From the NCBI RefSeq assembly GCF_024614185.1, contig NZ_JAHTLF010000016.1, positions 558,001 through 622,000 on the forward strand: a stretch of DNA of 64,000 nucleotides. The letters run 5' to 3'. The notes beneath the pieces were generated by a model that saw only the letters and a program-made list of their open reading frames with translations, did no database searches and was not told where the DNA came from. Shown here one piece after another: positions 28,342 through 37,429 of this stretch; position 1 is the first letter of the stretch; each line of letters starts with the position of its first letter. Source of the DNA: Nocardioides carbamazepini. Lineage in GTDB: Bacteria > Actinomycetota > Actinomycetes > Propionibacteriales > Nocardioidaceae. A program made the translations under genes and the position numbers.

Positions 28342-29865
28342 ATGACCACGGACGACACGGCAGCCCTGGAGCTGCACGGGATCGTCAAGACCTTCCCCGG
28401 GCAGCGGGCCCTCGACGGTGTCGACCTCACCGTCGCACGCGGAGAGATCCACGCCCTGCTGGGCCACAACGGCTCCGGGAAGTCGACGCTGATCAAGGTG
28501 CTCTCCGGGTTCCACCAGCCCGACGACGGGCGCTGCTCCGTCGCCGGATCACGACTGCGGTTCGGCGACGGGGTGGCGGTCAGCCGGGCCGGCGTCCGCA
28601 TCATCCACCAGGACATCGGCCTGGTCGACGAGCTGTCGGTGCTGGAGAACCTCCGGCTCGGCGTCGGCACCTATCGCGCCGGCACGCTCGGCGCCATCCG
28701 CTGGCGCGGCGAGCGGTCGGCGGCCCGCGCCCGGCTCGACGACCTCGGTCTCGGGCACCTCGACCCCGACGCGGAGGTGGCCGGACTCTCGGCGGTGGAG
28801 CGGACCGAGGTCGCGGTCGCCCGGGCGATCGACGACCCCGACGCGATCCGGGTGCTCGTCCTCGACGAGGCCTCGGCCGCGCTGCCGGAGGAGCAGGTGC
28901 AGCACCTGTTCCGGCTGGTCCGCACGCTCGCCGCCCGTGGCGTCGGCGTCGTCTACGTGACCCACCGTCTCGAAGAGGTCATCGACCTCGCCGACCGGGT
29001 GACCGTGCTGCGCGACGGCGTGGTCGTGCTTCAGGAGAGTGTCTCCACTCTCACCCGCGAAGATCTCGCCCGGGTGATCGCGGGCAGCGAGGTCGGGGCC
29101 GTGCACGAGACCGACCGCGCCACCGGCCGTACGACGGGCGCGCCGGTGCTCACGCTCCACGACGTCGTCGCCGGGCGCGAGCTCGCCGGAGCCAGCCTGT
29201 CCGTGCGTGAGGGCGAGGTGCTCGGCGTCGCCGGCCTGGCCGGCTCCGGGGTGCACGAGGTGGTCCGGCTGCTGCAGGGCCGGGCGCCGCTGCACCGCGG
29301 CACCGTCGCGGTCGCCGGCGCGCCGGTGGCCCGACCGGGGGTCCGGTCGTTGCGGCGGCTCGGCGTCGCGGTGCTGCCCGGCGAGCGCGACCAGAAGCGG
29401 ATCACCGGGATGACGGTGGCCGAGAACATCACGATCGCCGACCTGTCGCCGTACTGGCGTGGGGGGCGGTTCCGCCACCGCGCCGAGCGCGCCGAGGCGG
29501 TCGCGCTCGTCGAGCGCTACCGGATCCGCCCGCCCGACGTGCAGCGGCCGATCGAGCTGCTCAGCGGCGGCAACGCCCAGAAGGCCTACGTCGCACGCCT
29601 CCTGCGCACCGCGCCGCGCGTGCTGGTGCTGGAGGAGCCCACGCACGGCGTCGATGTCGGCGGCACCGCCGAGATCCTGCGCCTCCTCGTCGAAGCGGCA
29701 CGCAACGAGGGCACCGCCGTCCTCCTGTGCTCCTCCGACACCGACGACCTCGCCGCCACCTGCGACCGCGTCCTGGTGCTGCGCGACGGCGTCGTCGCCG
29801 ACGAACTGACCGACAAGGAGATCACCCGTGAGCGAATCGTTGAGCTCTGCTACGCAGCAGGTTGA
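28342..29865 (+). CDS. Sugar-type ABC importer ATPase, two nucleotide-binding domains (RbsA-like)
   Basis: 507 residues with tandem ABC domains. The N-half has Walker A GHNGSGKST and Walker B VLVLDEASAALPEE, but a weak signature (LSAVERTEVAVARA). The C-half has a good signature LSGGNAQKAYVARLL and Walker B VLVLEEPTHGVDVG with a degenerate P-loop (GLAGSGVHE), as is normal for RbsA/XylG proteins. The ATG at 28342 follows GGAG by a good spacing; a GTG at 28321 would add seven residues. It overlaps the permease gene by 38 nt and powers uptake of the ligand caught by the upstream lipoprotein. Confidence 0.88.
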   Translation: MTTDDTAALELHGIVKTFPGQRALDGVDLTVARGEIHALLGHNGSGKSTLIKVLSGFHQPDDGRCSVAGSRLRFGDGVAVSRAGVRIIHQDIGLVDELSVLENLRLGVGTYRAGTLGAIRWRGERSAARARLDDLGLGHLDPDAEVAGLSAVERTEVAVARAIDDPDAIRVLVLDEASAALPEEQVQHLFRLVRTLAARGVGVVYVTHRLEEVIDLADRVTVLRDGVVVLQESVSTLTREDLARVIAGSEVGAVHETDRATGRTTGAPVLTLHDVVAGRELAGASLSVREGEVLGVAGLAGSGVHEVVRLLQGRAPLHRGTVAVAGAPVARPGVRSLRRLGVAVLPGERDQKRITGMTVAENITIADLSPYWRGGRFRHRAERAEAVALVERYRIRPPDVQRPIELLSGGNAQKAYVARLLRTAPRVLVLEEPTHGVDVGGTAEILRLLVEAARNEGTAVLLCSSDTDDLAATCDRVLVLRDGVVADELTDKEITRERIVELCYAAG

Positions 29866-30865
29866 GGAGGCGCCCGCGGCGCGGCCCGCCGAGCACCGGG
29901 CGGGCCGGCTCGGCCTCGACCTGCTCGACCGCTGGGCCGGACCGCTGCTGCTCGTCGCGATGATCGTGGCGTTCACGATCGCCTCGCCCGGTGTGTTCCT
30001 GACCAGCAGCAACCTGCTGGCGGTCGTCAACAACCAGACCATCACCGCGGTGGTCGCGCTCGGCCTGCTGTTCCCGCTCGCCGCCGGCGTCTTCGACATC
30101 TCCATCGGTGGCGTCCTCACGCTGTCGGTGATCACCTCGGCCTGGACCTTCCAGCAGACGGCCGGCTCGATGCCGGTGCCGCTCGCCATCCTGATCACCC
30201 TGCTGGTCGGCTCCTCCGCGGGCCTGGTCAACGCGCTGCTCGTGGTGCGGCTCGGCATCGACCCGTTCATCGTCACGCTCGGGTCGGGCTCGATCTTCCT
30301 CGGGGTCTCGCAGCTGGTGGCCAACGGCCAGGTGGTCTCACGTGACATCCCGACGGCCTTCACCGACCTCGGCCGCGGTGAGCTGTTCGGGATCCCGAAC
30401 CCCATCGTGCTGGTCGTCGTCCTCGCGCTGATCGTCTTCTACGTGCTGGAGATGACCCCGCTGGGACGGATGATCTACGCCACCGGCTTCGGCCGCGAGC
30501 AGTCCCGGCTGGCCGGTGTGCCCACCGACCGGATCCTGGTCCTGGCGTTCGTCGTGTCGGGCTTCTGCGCCTCGCTCGCCGGCCTCGTCTACACCTCCCG
30601 GATCGGCACCGGGCAGCCCGACGTCGGCGCGCAGTACCTCCTGCCGTCGTACGCCGCGGCCTTCCTCGGCTCGACGATGATCAAGCCGGGCCGGTTCAAC
30701 GTCCCGGGCCTGCTGGTCGGCCTGGCGATCCTCGCCATCGGCATCAACGGCCTGCAGCTGCAGGGGATCCCGTTCTGGGTGATCTCGACCTTCCAGGGCG
30801 GCGCGCTCATCCTCGCCGTCGTCCTCACCAAGCTCCGCAAGCTCTCGGTGCGTGCGGACGGCTGA
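29828..30865 (+). CDS. Sugar-type ABC importer permease (RbsC-like)
   Basis: 345 residues, highly hydrophobic, matching the BPD_transp_2 permease family with about ten helices. The family block LAAGVFDISIGGVLTLS and the GREQSRLAGVPTDRILVLAF coupling loop region are clear. The GTG start lies inside the ATPase gene, so the two are translationally coupled. It should dimerise in the membrane with the RbsA-like ATPase and receive substrate from the lipoprotein at 27171. Confidence 0.88.
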   Translation: MSESLSSATQQVEEAPAARPAEHRAGRLGLDLLDRWAGPLLLVAMIVAFTIASPGVFLTSSNLLAVVNNQTITAVVALGLLFPLAAGVFDISIGGVLTLSVITSAWTFQQTAGSMPVPLAILITLLVGSSAGLVNALLVVRLGIDPFIVTLGSGSIFLGVSQLVANGQVVSRDIPTAFTDLGRGELFGIPNPIVLVVVLALIVFYVLEMTPLGRMIYATGFGREQSRLAGVPTDRILVLAFVVSGFCASLAGLVYTSRIGTGQPDVGAQYLLPSYAAAFLGSTMIKPGRFNVPGLLVGLAILAIGINGLQLQGIPFWVISTFQGGALILAVVLTKLRKLSVRADG

Positions 30866-30908
30866 CCGCCTCCGCTCGTCGTACCGACCACCAGAGAAGG
30901 AGAACGAC

Positions 30909-31742
30909 ATGGGCAAGCTCGACGGCAGGACCGCACTGATCACCGGTGCCGCGCGCGGTCAGGGGCGCTCGCACGCCCTGACCCTCGCCGCGGAGGGGGC
31001 GAACGTGGTCGCGGTCGACCTGTGCGCCGACCTCGCGACCATCCCGTACCCCCTCGCCACCCCCGAGGACCTCGCCGCGACCAAGGCGCAGGTCGAGGCG
31101 CTCGGCGGCGCCTGCCACACCGTGCGCTGCGACGTCCGTGACACCGAGGCGATGGAGGCCGTCGTCGCCGACGCCGTCGACCGGTTCGGGGCGCTCGACA
31201 TCGCCGTCGCCAACGCCGGCGTGTGCGGCTTCGCGAAGTTCTGGGACCTCGACGACGCCGCGTGGGACGAGATGATCGGCGTCGACCTGACCGGGGTCTT
31301 CAAGACGATGCGCGCCGCGGTCCGCCCGATGCTCCGCCAGGGACACGGCCGGATCGTGGCCACCTCGTCGATGGGCGGCCGGATGGGCAATCCCAATCTC
31401 GCCCACTACGTCGCCGCGAAGTGGGGCGTGATCGGCCTGGTCAAGACGCTCGCCCTGGAGGCGGCCTCGTCGGGCATCACCGTCAACGCCGTCTGCCCGG
31501 CCACCGTCGACACCGCGATGGTCCACAACGACGCGCTCTACGGGCTCTTCTGCCCCGACCTCGACGCCCCGACGCGCGAGCAGGTCGAGCCGGCGTACGC
31601 CGCGATGAGCCCGATGGGGGTGCCCTGGGTGGCGCCCGAGGACATCTCGAAGGCCGTGCTCTACCTGGTCTCCGACGATGCCCGCTACATCAGCGGGACG
31701 ACGATCGACGTCAGCACCGCCGCGTCCGCGGGCATGCCGTGA
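30909..31742 (+). CDS. Mycofactocin-coupled SDR oxidoreductase
   Basis: 277 residues with the family opening TALITGAARGQGRSHAL and the YPLATPEDLAATK insert, plus intact Ser (ATSSMGG), YVAAK and Asn (VDLTG region, here Asp-Leu, with the NAGV block upstream). It should oxidise an alcohol using mycofactocin-recycled NAD. A second family member in one cluster suggests two successive alcohol oxidations or two related substrates. A clear GAGAAGGAG-like ribosome site precedes the ATG. It is coupled by GTGA overlap to ridA. Confidence 0.86.
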   Translation: MGKLDGRTALITGAARGQGRSHALTLAAEGANVVAVDLCADLATIPYPLATPEDLAATKAQVEALGGACHTVRCDVRDTEAMEAVVADAVDRFGALDIAVANAGVCGFAKFWDLDDAAWDEMIGVDLTGVFKTMRAAVRPMLRQGHGRIVATSSMGGRMGNPNLAHYVAAKWGVIGLVKTLALEAASSGITVNAVCPATVDTAMVHNDALYGLFCPDLDAPTREQVEPAYAAMSPMGVPWVAPEDISKAVLYLVSDDARYISGTTIDVSTAASAGMP

Positions 31743-32125
31743 GGGGCTACAACCCGCCGCACCTGCGCTTCGACGGGATGTCGCAGGCGGTGCGCAGCGG
31801 GGACTTCGTCGTCCTCTCCGGCCAGGTGGCGCTCGACGCCTCGGCGCGGATCGCCACCGACGATCCCTACGAGCAGGCCCGGCAGTGCTTCGAGAACATC
31901 GGGCTCGCCCTCGCCGAGGCGGGCGCGACGCTGACGCAGGTCACCAAGCTCGTCTGCTACCTCACGGACGCGGCGCACTTCGCGTCGTACAGCAAGGCGA
32001 AGGGGGAGGTGTTTCCCGTCGACGGCGCCCCGGCGAGCACCACCGTCGTCGTCTCGGCCCTGCTCGACCCCCGGATGCTGCTCGAGGTCGAGGCGTGGGC
32101 GTACGTCGGGGAGAGCTCCGGATGA
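31739..32125 (+). CDS. RidA family (reactive imine/enamine deaminase)
   Basis: 128 residues from the GTG at 31739, whose TGA overlap is the SDR stop. The YjgF/YER057c fold is marked by VVLSGQVALD, the QCFENIGLALAEAG helix and the C-terminal PRMLLEVEAWAY with the conserved Arg. RidA proteins hydrolyse enamine/imine intermediates made by PLP enzymes. Placement with an aminotransferase supports a role in draining such intermediates from the same pathway. Confidence 0.88.
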   Translation: MRGYNPPHLRFDGMSQAVRSGDFVVLSGQVALDASARIATDDPYEQARQCFENIGLALAEAGATLTQVTKLVCYLTDAAHFASYSKAKGEVFPVDGAPASTTVVVSALLDPRMLLEVEAWAYVGESSG

Positions 32126-32177
32126 CCGACCGGACCGGCTCCGCGCGCGTCGAGCGCGTCCCGCTGAGGCGGTCGCG

Positions 32178-32591
32178 GTGCCCCGCCAGCAAGCGGTGAT
32201 CACCCTCGCCGAAGCGACCGCGGTGCTCCGGCGCGCCCTGGCCGAGGCGGAGCGCCTCCAGGTCCCGGCGGCCGTCGTGGTCACCGATCCTGCCGGAGAG
32301 CCGGTCGCGACCGCCCGGATGGACGGCGTATCCGGGCTCGTCGCCGCCGCTGCCCGGGGCAAGGCGCTCACCGCGGCGGCGCTGGGGATGCCCACCCTGC
32401 TGTGGGAGGAGCGCGGCCGAGCCGAGCCGTCGTTCGCCGCCGCCGTCGGCACCGTGCCCGGGTTCACCCCTCTGGGTGGGGGCGAGCCGGTCCGGGCCGC
32501 CGAGGTCGTGGTCGGTGCCGTCGGCGTCAGCGGCGGCACCGCCGAGCAGGACGCCGCGATCGCCCGCGCCGCCGCGGAGGTGGCTCAGTGA
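32178..32591 (+). CDS. GlcG/HbpS-family heme-binding-like protein
   Basis: 137 residues matching the GlcG/HbpS (DUF336) family: ITLAEATAVLRRALAEAE, VVVTDPAGEPVATARMDG, ARGKALTAAALGMPT and the Gly-rich GAVGVSGGTAEQD end. These proteins bind heme or small ligands or accompany glycolate/propanediol-type catabolism; the role here is unknown. No signal peptide is present. The start is uncertain: GTG 32178 or GTG 32196 (directly before ITLAEA) are both possible. It follows ridA by 52 nt and its end overlaps a convergent gene by 7 nt. Confidence 0.75.
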   Translation: MPRQQAVITLAEATAVLRRALAEAERLQVPAAVVVTDPAGEPVATARMDGVSGLVAAAARGKALTAAALGMPTLLWEERGRAEPSFAAAVGTVPGFTPLGGGEPVRAAEVVVGAVGVSGGTAEQDAAIARAAAEVAQ

Positions 32592-33085
32592 CCGAGCACT
32601 GAGCGCCGCAGGACGGGGAACGGGTCCTGCTCGTCGCGCCGCCCGCGGGGGCCGTCGCCCTCCGGGGCGAGCATCCGGCCGCTGTCGTCGCGGGTCCACT
32701 CCCGCACCGCGAAGCGCTCCCGGATCCGCCAGCCGGCGTCGGTGCGCACGAAGTGGTCGACGTAGCGGAAGCCCGACGTGAAGTTCTTCCGCGGGTCGCC
32801 ACCTGGCGTGCCCCAGTGCACCGCGGTCCCGTAGGTCTCCGCGACCGCCTGGTCACCGTCGACCTCGGCGAGGTGGTTGGCGACCAGGTGCATGGTGCCG
32901 TCGAGCGCGGGAAGGAGCCCGCGCAGCCAGGCGACGTAGTCGTCGGCCGGGCCGCTGAAGCCCGTGTGGTGGTCGACCCCGTCCTCGGCGTACACGGCTC
33001 GGATCCCGTCGAAGTCGAGACGGTCGACCGCCCGGCAGTAGCGGAGCACGGTCTCGTGGATCTCGCGCCGGTCGGCATCGGTCAT
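32585..33085 (-). CDS. SnoaL/NTF2-like family protein
   Basis: 166 residues with the cone-shaped NTF2-like pattern: REIHETVLRYCRAVDRLDFDGIRAVYAEDGV at the start, HLVANHLAEVDGDQAVAETYG in the middle and VDHFVRTDAGWRIRERF near the end. Members act as small dehydratases, isomerases or hydroxylating-dioxygenase partners. It runs against the SDR/ABC cluster but touches it end to end, so it may serve the same pathway. Catalytic type cannot be assigned. Confidence 0.78.
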   Translation of the reverse strand: MTDADRREIHETVLRYCRAVDRLDFDGIRAVYAEDGVDHHTGFSGPADDYVAWLRGLLPALDGTMHLVANHLAEVDGDQAVAETYGTAVHWGTPGGDPRKNFTSGFRYVDHFVRTDAGWRIRERFAVREWTRDDSGRMLAPEGDGPRGRRDEQDPFPVLRRSVLGH

Positions 33086-33171
33086 CGGGCCCTCCTCGGA
33101 GGCTCAAGGACCGGATGGTCCCTCGGTGAGCACGGCAATCCTCTCAGCGACGTCGCCGCGACGGAATGCCA

Positions 33172-33203
33172 CGAGGCCCCCGGTCGGACGACCGGGGGCC
33201 TCG
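33172..33203 (-). terminator. Terminator of the phosphatase operon
   Basis: Perfect 13-bp arms (33172-33184 and 33191-33203) with a 6-nt loop lie just beyond the stop of the large phosphatase gene on the minus strand. Confidence 0.7.
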
Positions 33204-33218
33204 CGGCTGGTGCTCGAC

Positions 33219-36200
33219 CTACTCGAGCGTGAGCATGATCAGCCCGGCCGGGTACCGGTCGCGGGCCGAGACGTAGACCCGGTGGCGGACCGGGTCCACG
33301 GAGACGCCGTAGACCTTGTTGCCGAACTTGTGCGCGGACAGCCGGGCGACCTCGCTGAGATCGCCGGCATCGAGGACGGTGACGCCACTGGCGTCGAAGT
33401 TCTCGTTCTGCTCACCCAGGTAGACCCGGCCGAGCTCCGGGTCGACCGCGACCGAGCGCCACATCGGCGCCGTGCGGGCGGCCTGGGCCACCTCGGCGTA
33501 GGTCTCGCCGTCGAACACCCGCAGCCCCACCGTGGCAGCAGCGCTGTCGCTGTTGGACACGTAGAGCCGGTCGTGCACGGCGTCGTAGGCGACCCCGTGG
33601 CTGCGCCAGGTCGCGTCGGGGATCGCGACGCTCTGCAGGATCGCGCCGGTCGTCGTGTCCATCACGACGAAGCCCGTGCCACGGGTGGCGCCGAAGACGC
33701 GCCCGCGCTCGAGGTCGACGTCCATGCCGCGGACGTTGGCGCCGAAGTCGAACGGCCCGCGCTTCAGCGCGCCGGTGGTGCTGTCGACCACGACCCACTG
33801 GGCGCCGAGGGCGACGTAGAGCTCGCCGGCCTCGCTGTCGATCGCCACATCGCGGACGCCCTCGCCCAGGGCGATGTCGCCCTGGACGCCGTCGACCAGG
33901 CCCGGGATGCTCAGCGCGAGCACCCGCACCCTGGTGTCGGTGGCCGGATCGACGACCCGCACCCGGGCTGGCCGCTGCTCGTTGCCGACGAACAGGTGGC
34001 CGGTGGCCGGGTCGACGACCGAGCCGACCGGCTTGTCGTCCACCGCCTCCTCCTCGGACTCTTGGTCCGGTGAGGGCAGCACGGTCAGGGGAGTGGCGAC
34101 GTAGTCGTCCCCGACCGGCTCCGGGTCGACCGGATCGACCGGACCGCCGGTGCCGTCCCCCGGCACCGGCCCGGGCAGCTCGCCGTCGACCAGGCGCTGG
34201 CTCACCGTCACGGCGACCGGGGTGAGTTCGTCGCCGGGTGGGTTGAGGCGGTGGTCGCGGTTGGCGACGAAGACGCGTTGGCGCTCTTCGTCGACGGCGA
34301 TGCCGTAGCCGTCCTTGCCGTAGTCCTTGCCGGTCTTGTCGACGAGGAGGTCGCCGTCGGCGAGGTCGTAGACGGCGAAGCCGCCGGTCTTGTCGTCGGT
34401 GCCGGTGAAGCCGACGTAGACGAGTCCGTGTTCGGAGTCGATGTCGACTTGGCGGGCGTTGGGTCGGGTGGTGGTGTCCCAGACCTTGGCGAAGCCGCCT
34501 GCGGCGTTGAAGAGCTCGACGTTCTTGATGGTGTCGGTGTCTTCGAAGTAGGCGACGGCGAGTTTGCCGTTCTTGGGGTCGGCGGCGACGTAGTAGGCGC
34601 CGACGGTGCCGTTGACGGTGCCGATGGAGGCTCCGGTGGTGGCGTCGAAGACCTCGACTCCGCGGGCGGGGATGGCTGCGTAGACGTAGCCGAGGGTGGG
34701 GTCGATGTCGAGGGAGCGGTTGGACTCGCTGATGGCGTAGGGGCCGCGGACGACCTGGCCGTAGTTGTTGTCGGCGAGGGAGACGACGACCCAGTTCTTG
34801 TTCTGCTGGCCGACGTAGAGGAGCTTGTTGGTGTCGTCGATGCCGAGGTCGCGGATGTTCTCGGGCAGCGTCATCGTGTGGAGGACCTCGTCGGTGGCGG
34901 GGTCGATCTCGGTGATGGTGCGGCCGTTCTGGTCGCCGAGGAAGAGGGTGTCGCGTTCCTGGGAGAACGCCGCACCGGCGGGGAGCCGCACCGTCGCAGG
35001 ATCCACCGACCTCAGGTCGCCGAGTACGCCGTAGTCCGGGGTGTCCGGTACGACGCGGCGGCTCACCGTCACGGCGACCGGGGTGAGTTCGTCGCCGGGT
35101 GGGTTGAGGCGGTGGTCGCGGTTGGCGACGAAGACGCGTTGGCGCTCTTCGTCGACGGCGATGCCGTAGCCGTCCTTGCCGTAGTCCTTGCCGGTCTTGT
35201 CGACGAGGAGGTCGCCGTCGGCGAGGTCGTAGACGGCGAAGCCGCCGGTCTTGTCGTCGGTGCCGGTGAAGCCGACGTAGACGAGTCCGTGTTCGGAGTC
35301 GATGTCGACTTGGCGGGCGTTGGGTCGGGTGGTGGTGTCCCAGACCTTGGCGAAGCCGCCTGCGGCGTTGAAGAGCTCGACGTTCTTGATGGTGTCGGTG
35401 TCTTCGAAGTAGGCGACGGCGAGTTTGCCGTTCTTGGGGTCGGCGGCGACGTAGTAGGCGCCGACGGTGCCGTTGACGGTGCCGATGGAGGCTCCGGTGG
35501 TGGCGTCGAAGACCTCGACTCCGCGGGCGGGGATGGCTGCGTAGACGTAGCCGAGGGTGGGGTCGATGTCGAGGGAGCGGTTGGACTCGCTGATGGCGTA
35601 GGGGCCGCGGACGACCTGGCCGTAGTTGTTGTCGGCGAGGGAGACGACGACCCAGTTCTTGTTCTGCTGGCCGACGTAGAGGAGCTTGTTGGTGTCGTCG
35701 ATGCCGAGGTCGCGGATGTTCTCGGGCAGCGTCATCGTGTGGAGGACCTCGTCGGTGGCGGGGTCGATCTCGGTGATGGTGCGGCCGTTCTGGTCGCCGA
35801 GGAAGAGGGTGTCGCGTTCCTGGGAGAACGCCGCACCGGCGGGGAGCCGCACCGTCGCAGGATCCACCGAGCGGAGGTCCTTCTCGTGGCGGTACTCGAA
35901 GGTGCCACCCGGATTGCCGGGGTTCTCCGGGTTCTCGGGGTTCTCCGGGTTCTCGCAGCCCAGGCACGGACCCGGGTCGGTCGGGTCGATGACCTGCGGC
36001 TCGGTGTCGTCGGTGACCGCCTTGCCGTGCTCGTTCTTCACGATGGTCAGGCCGTCGTAGTACTTGCCGTCGGCGGTGCGGGACTCGTAGCGCAGCCGGC
36101 CGTCCTCGACGGTGACGAGCTGGTAGAGCTGCAGGCCGCCGCCCATCCGGCGCAGGTGCGCGCCGTTGGCGTCCCACACCCGCGGGCCGGGCTTGTACTG

Positions 36201-37376
36201 CTTCTCGCCGACGTTGGAGACGACATAGACCGGACCGTCGTACGACAGGTCGGCGTCCCAGCTCTTCGGCAGGTCCTCCTCGGCGGCGTCGGTGTTGCCA
36301 CGGCCGTAGCCGTGGTCGTGGCCCTGGAGGACCAGGTCGACGCCGTACTCCTCGAACACCGGCAGCCAGGCCTCACGCACGGCCCGGTTGTTGCGGCCCT
36401 CGTCGAGGGAGAACACCGGGTGGTGGAAGAAGACCACCGTCCACTGGTTGGGGTTGTCCTTCAGCTGCTCCTCGAGCCAGGCGGTCTGGATCGCGAGCGG
36501 CTCCGCCGCGCTGGCGTTGCTGTTGAGCGCGATGAAGCGCACGCCCTGGTAGTCGGTCGCGTAGACGGTGCCGTCGAGCATGTCGTACGCCGCGCCGGTG
36601 CCGGACGGCCCGTTGTCCGGGTAGGTGAACTGGGCCGAGAACTGCTCCGACAGCTCGGCGCCCTCGTACTCGTGGTTGCCCGGCGCCATCATGAACTGCT
36701 TGGTGCCCAGGCCGTAGCTGGTGGCCTCGTAGACCTCGCCCCACTGCTCGTCGCTGTCGTGGTCGTTGACGAGGTCGCCGGCCTGCAGCACCATCCGTGC
36801 CTGCGGCGCGTCGCGGAAGGCGTTGCGGACGACCCGCGAGGCCTGCGACTTGATGCCGTTCTGGATGTCGCCGAAGTAGATGAACGAGAACGGGTCCTCG
36901 CTCGCCGACTCGGTGGTGAAGTGCTGCCACTCGCTCCAGTTGGTGCCGTCGCCGACCCGGTACTGGTAGGTCGTGCCGGGGTCCAGGCCGGTCATCCGCG
37001 CGCTGTGGAAGGTCTCCGTGTAGCCGAGATCGGTCGTCACCTCGGTGTCCCGCTCGGAGATGAAGACCCGCTGGTCGTTCTGGTAGGTCAGGCTGGAGGC
37101 GACCCGCAGCTCGGCCTTGGCCTCCCGCACGGCGGTCGACGTGCGCCACACGACGTTCTGGCTGGTCTTCGGGTCGTCGGTGGGGGTGAGTGTGATCCGG
37201 TCCGGGACCACGCTCGGCTGGTAGGTGACGGCCGGGTCGGCCGCGGCAGCCGCCGCGGACGGCACCAGGCCGGGCACGGCGACCGCGGCCAGCGCCGGGG
37301 CGGCGCCGGCCAGCACGGCCGACGCGACCAGGGCGCCGAGGGGCCGGCGGGTGCGCCGGCGCAGGGACTCGAACAT
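33219..37376 (-). CDS. Secreted purple-acid-phosphatase-like protein with duplicated beta-propeller modules
   Basis: 1385 residues. A signal peptide (basic n-region, cleavage near 30-45) is followed by a fibronectin-like domain and a metallophosphoesterase (to about 450) with GDIQN, AGDLVND, GNHEY, HHPVF and GHDHGYGR metal-site motifs. After a linker with CxxC and repeated ENP triplets come two YncE-like propeller modules (about 503-772 and 790-1059) whose DNA looks identical, then a third diverged propeller region. It should hydrolyse phosphoesters outside the cell. The ATG at 37376 is 6 nt from GAGAGGA and fits the signal peptide; ATG 37433 (ATGA overlap) would bury it. No wall anchor is visible. 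Confidence 0.85.
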   Translation of the reverse strand: MFESLRRRTRRPLGALVASAVLAGAAPALAAVAVPGLVPSAAAAAADPAVTYQPSVVPDRITLTPTDDPKTSQNVVWRTSTAVREAKAELRVASSLTYQNDQRVFISERDTEVTTDLGYTETFHSARMTGLDPGTTYQYRVGDGTNWSEWQHFTTESASEDPFSFIYFGDIQNGIKSQASRVVRNAFRDAPQARMVLQAGDLVNDHDSDEQWGEVYEATSYGLGTKQFMMAPGNHEYEGAELSEQFSAQFTYPDNGPSGTGAAYDMLDGTVYATDYQGVRFIALNSNASAAEPLAIQTAWLEEQLKDNPNQWTVVFFHHPVFSLDEGRNNRAVREAWLPVFEEYGVDLVLQGHDHGYGRGNTDAAEEDLPKSWDADLSYDGPVYVVSNVGEKQYKPGPRVWDANGAHLRRMGGGLQLYQLVTVEDGRLRYESRTADGKYYDGLTIVKNEHGKAVTDDTEPQVIDPTDPGPCLGCENPENPENPENPGNPGGTFEYRHEKDLRSVDPATVRLPAGAAFSQERDTLFLGDQNGRTITEIDPATDEVLHTMTLPENIRDLGIDDTNKLLYVGQQNKNWVVVSLADNNYGQVVRGPYAISESNRSLDIDPTLGYVYAAIPARGVEVFDATTGASIGTVNGTVGAYYVAADPKNGKLAVAYFEDTDTIKNVELFNAAGGFAKVWDTTTRPNARQVDIDSEHGLVYVGFTGTDDKTGGFAVYDLADGDLLVDKTGKDYGKDGYGIAVDEERQRVFVANRDHRLNPPGDELTPVAVTVSRRVVPDTPDYGVLGDLRSVDPATVRLPAGAAFSQERDTLFLGDQNGRTITEIDPATDEVLHTMTLPENIRDLGIDDTNKLLYVGQQNKNWVVVSLADNNYGQVVRGPYAISESNRSLDIDPTLGYVYAAIPARGVEVFDATTGASIGTVNGTVGAYYVAADPKNGKLAVAYFEDTDTIKNVELFNAAGGFAKVWDTTTRPNARQVDIDSEHGLVYVGFTGTDDKTGGFAVYDLADGDLLVDKTGKDYGKDGYGIAVDEERQRVFVANRDHRLNPPGDELTPVAVTVSQRLVDGELPGPVPGDGTGGPVDPVDPEPVGDDYVATPLTVLPSPDQESEEEAVDDKPVGSVVDPATGHLFVGNEQRPARVRVVDPATDTRVRVLALSIPGLVDGVQGDIALGEGVRDVAIDSEAGELYVALGAQWVVVDSTTGALKRGPFDFGANVRGMDVDLERGRVFGATRGTGFVVMDTTTGAILQSVAIPDATWRSHGVAYDAVHDRLYVSNSDSAAATVGLRVFDGETYAEVAQAARTAPMWRSVAVDPELGRVYLGEQNENFDASGVTVLDAGDLSEVARLSAHKFGNKVYGVSVDPVRHRVYVSARDRYPAGLIMLTLE
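34199..35009 (-). repeat. 811-bp tandem repeat, copy A
   Basis: This block matches 35060-35870 without a difference that I could find, at an offset of 861 nt (287 codons, so in frame). Within it Val and Leu codons are mostly GTC and CTC with occasional GAA, CAA, CCA and AAA, while the flanks use more GTG, CTG and GAG. The likely origin is a very recent internal duplication or gene conversion; an assembly error is possible. Confidence 0.9.
35060..35870 (-). repeat. 811-bp tandem repeat, copy B
   Basis: Upstream (protein N-terminal) copy of the block at 34199-35009. A unique 50-nt spacer at 35010-35059 separates them. Both copies encode a propeller segment beginning SVDPATVRLPAG. Confidence 0.9.
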
Positions 37377-37429
37377 GCGTCGTCCTCTCGGAACGAGGGA
37401 GATGTCGGTGGAGGAGGTGGCGGGCTCGC

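Noticed and set aside
32122..32199. 25-codon ORF overlapping the RidA stop (ATGA)
   Set aside because: Arg-rich, no recognisable features, and it overlaps the GlcG-like start; more likely a chance frame in a 52-nt gap.
34199..35870. CRISPR-like or mobile element reading of the tandem repeat
   Set aside because: There are only two long coding copies in frame, with no short spacers, terminal repeats or transposase.
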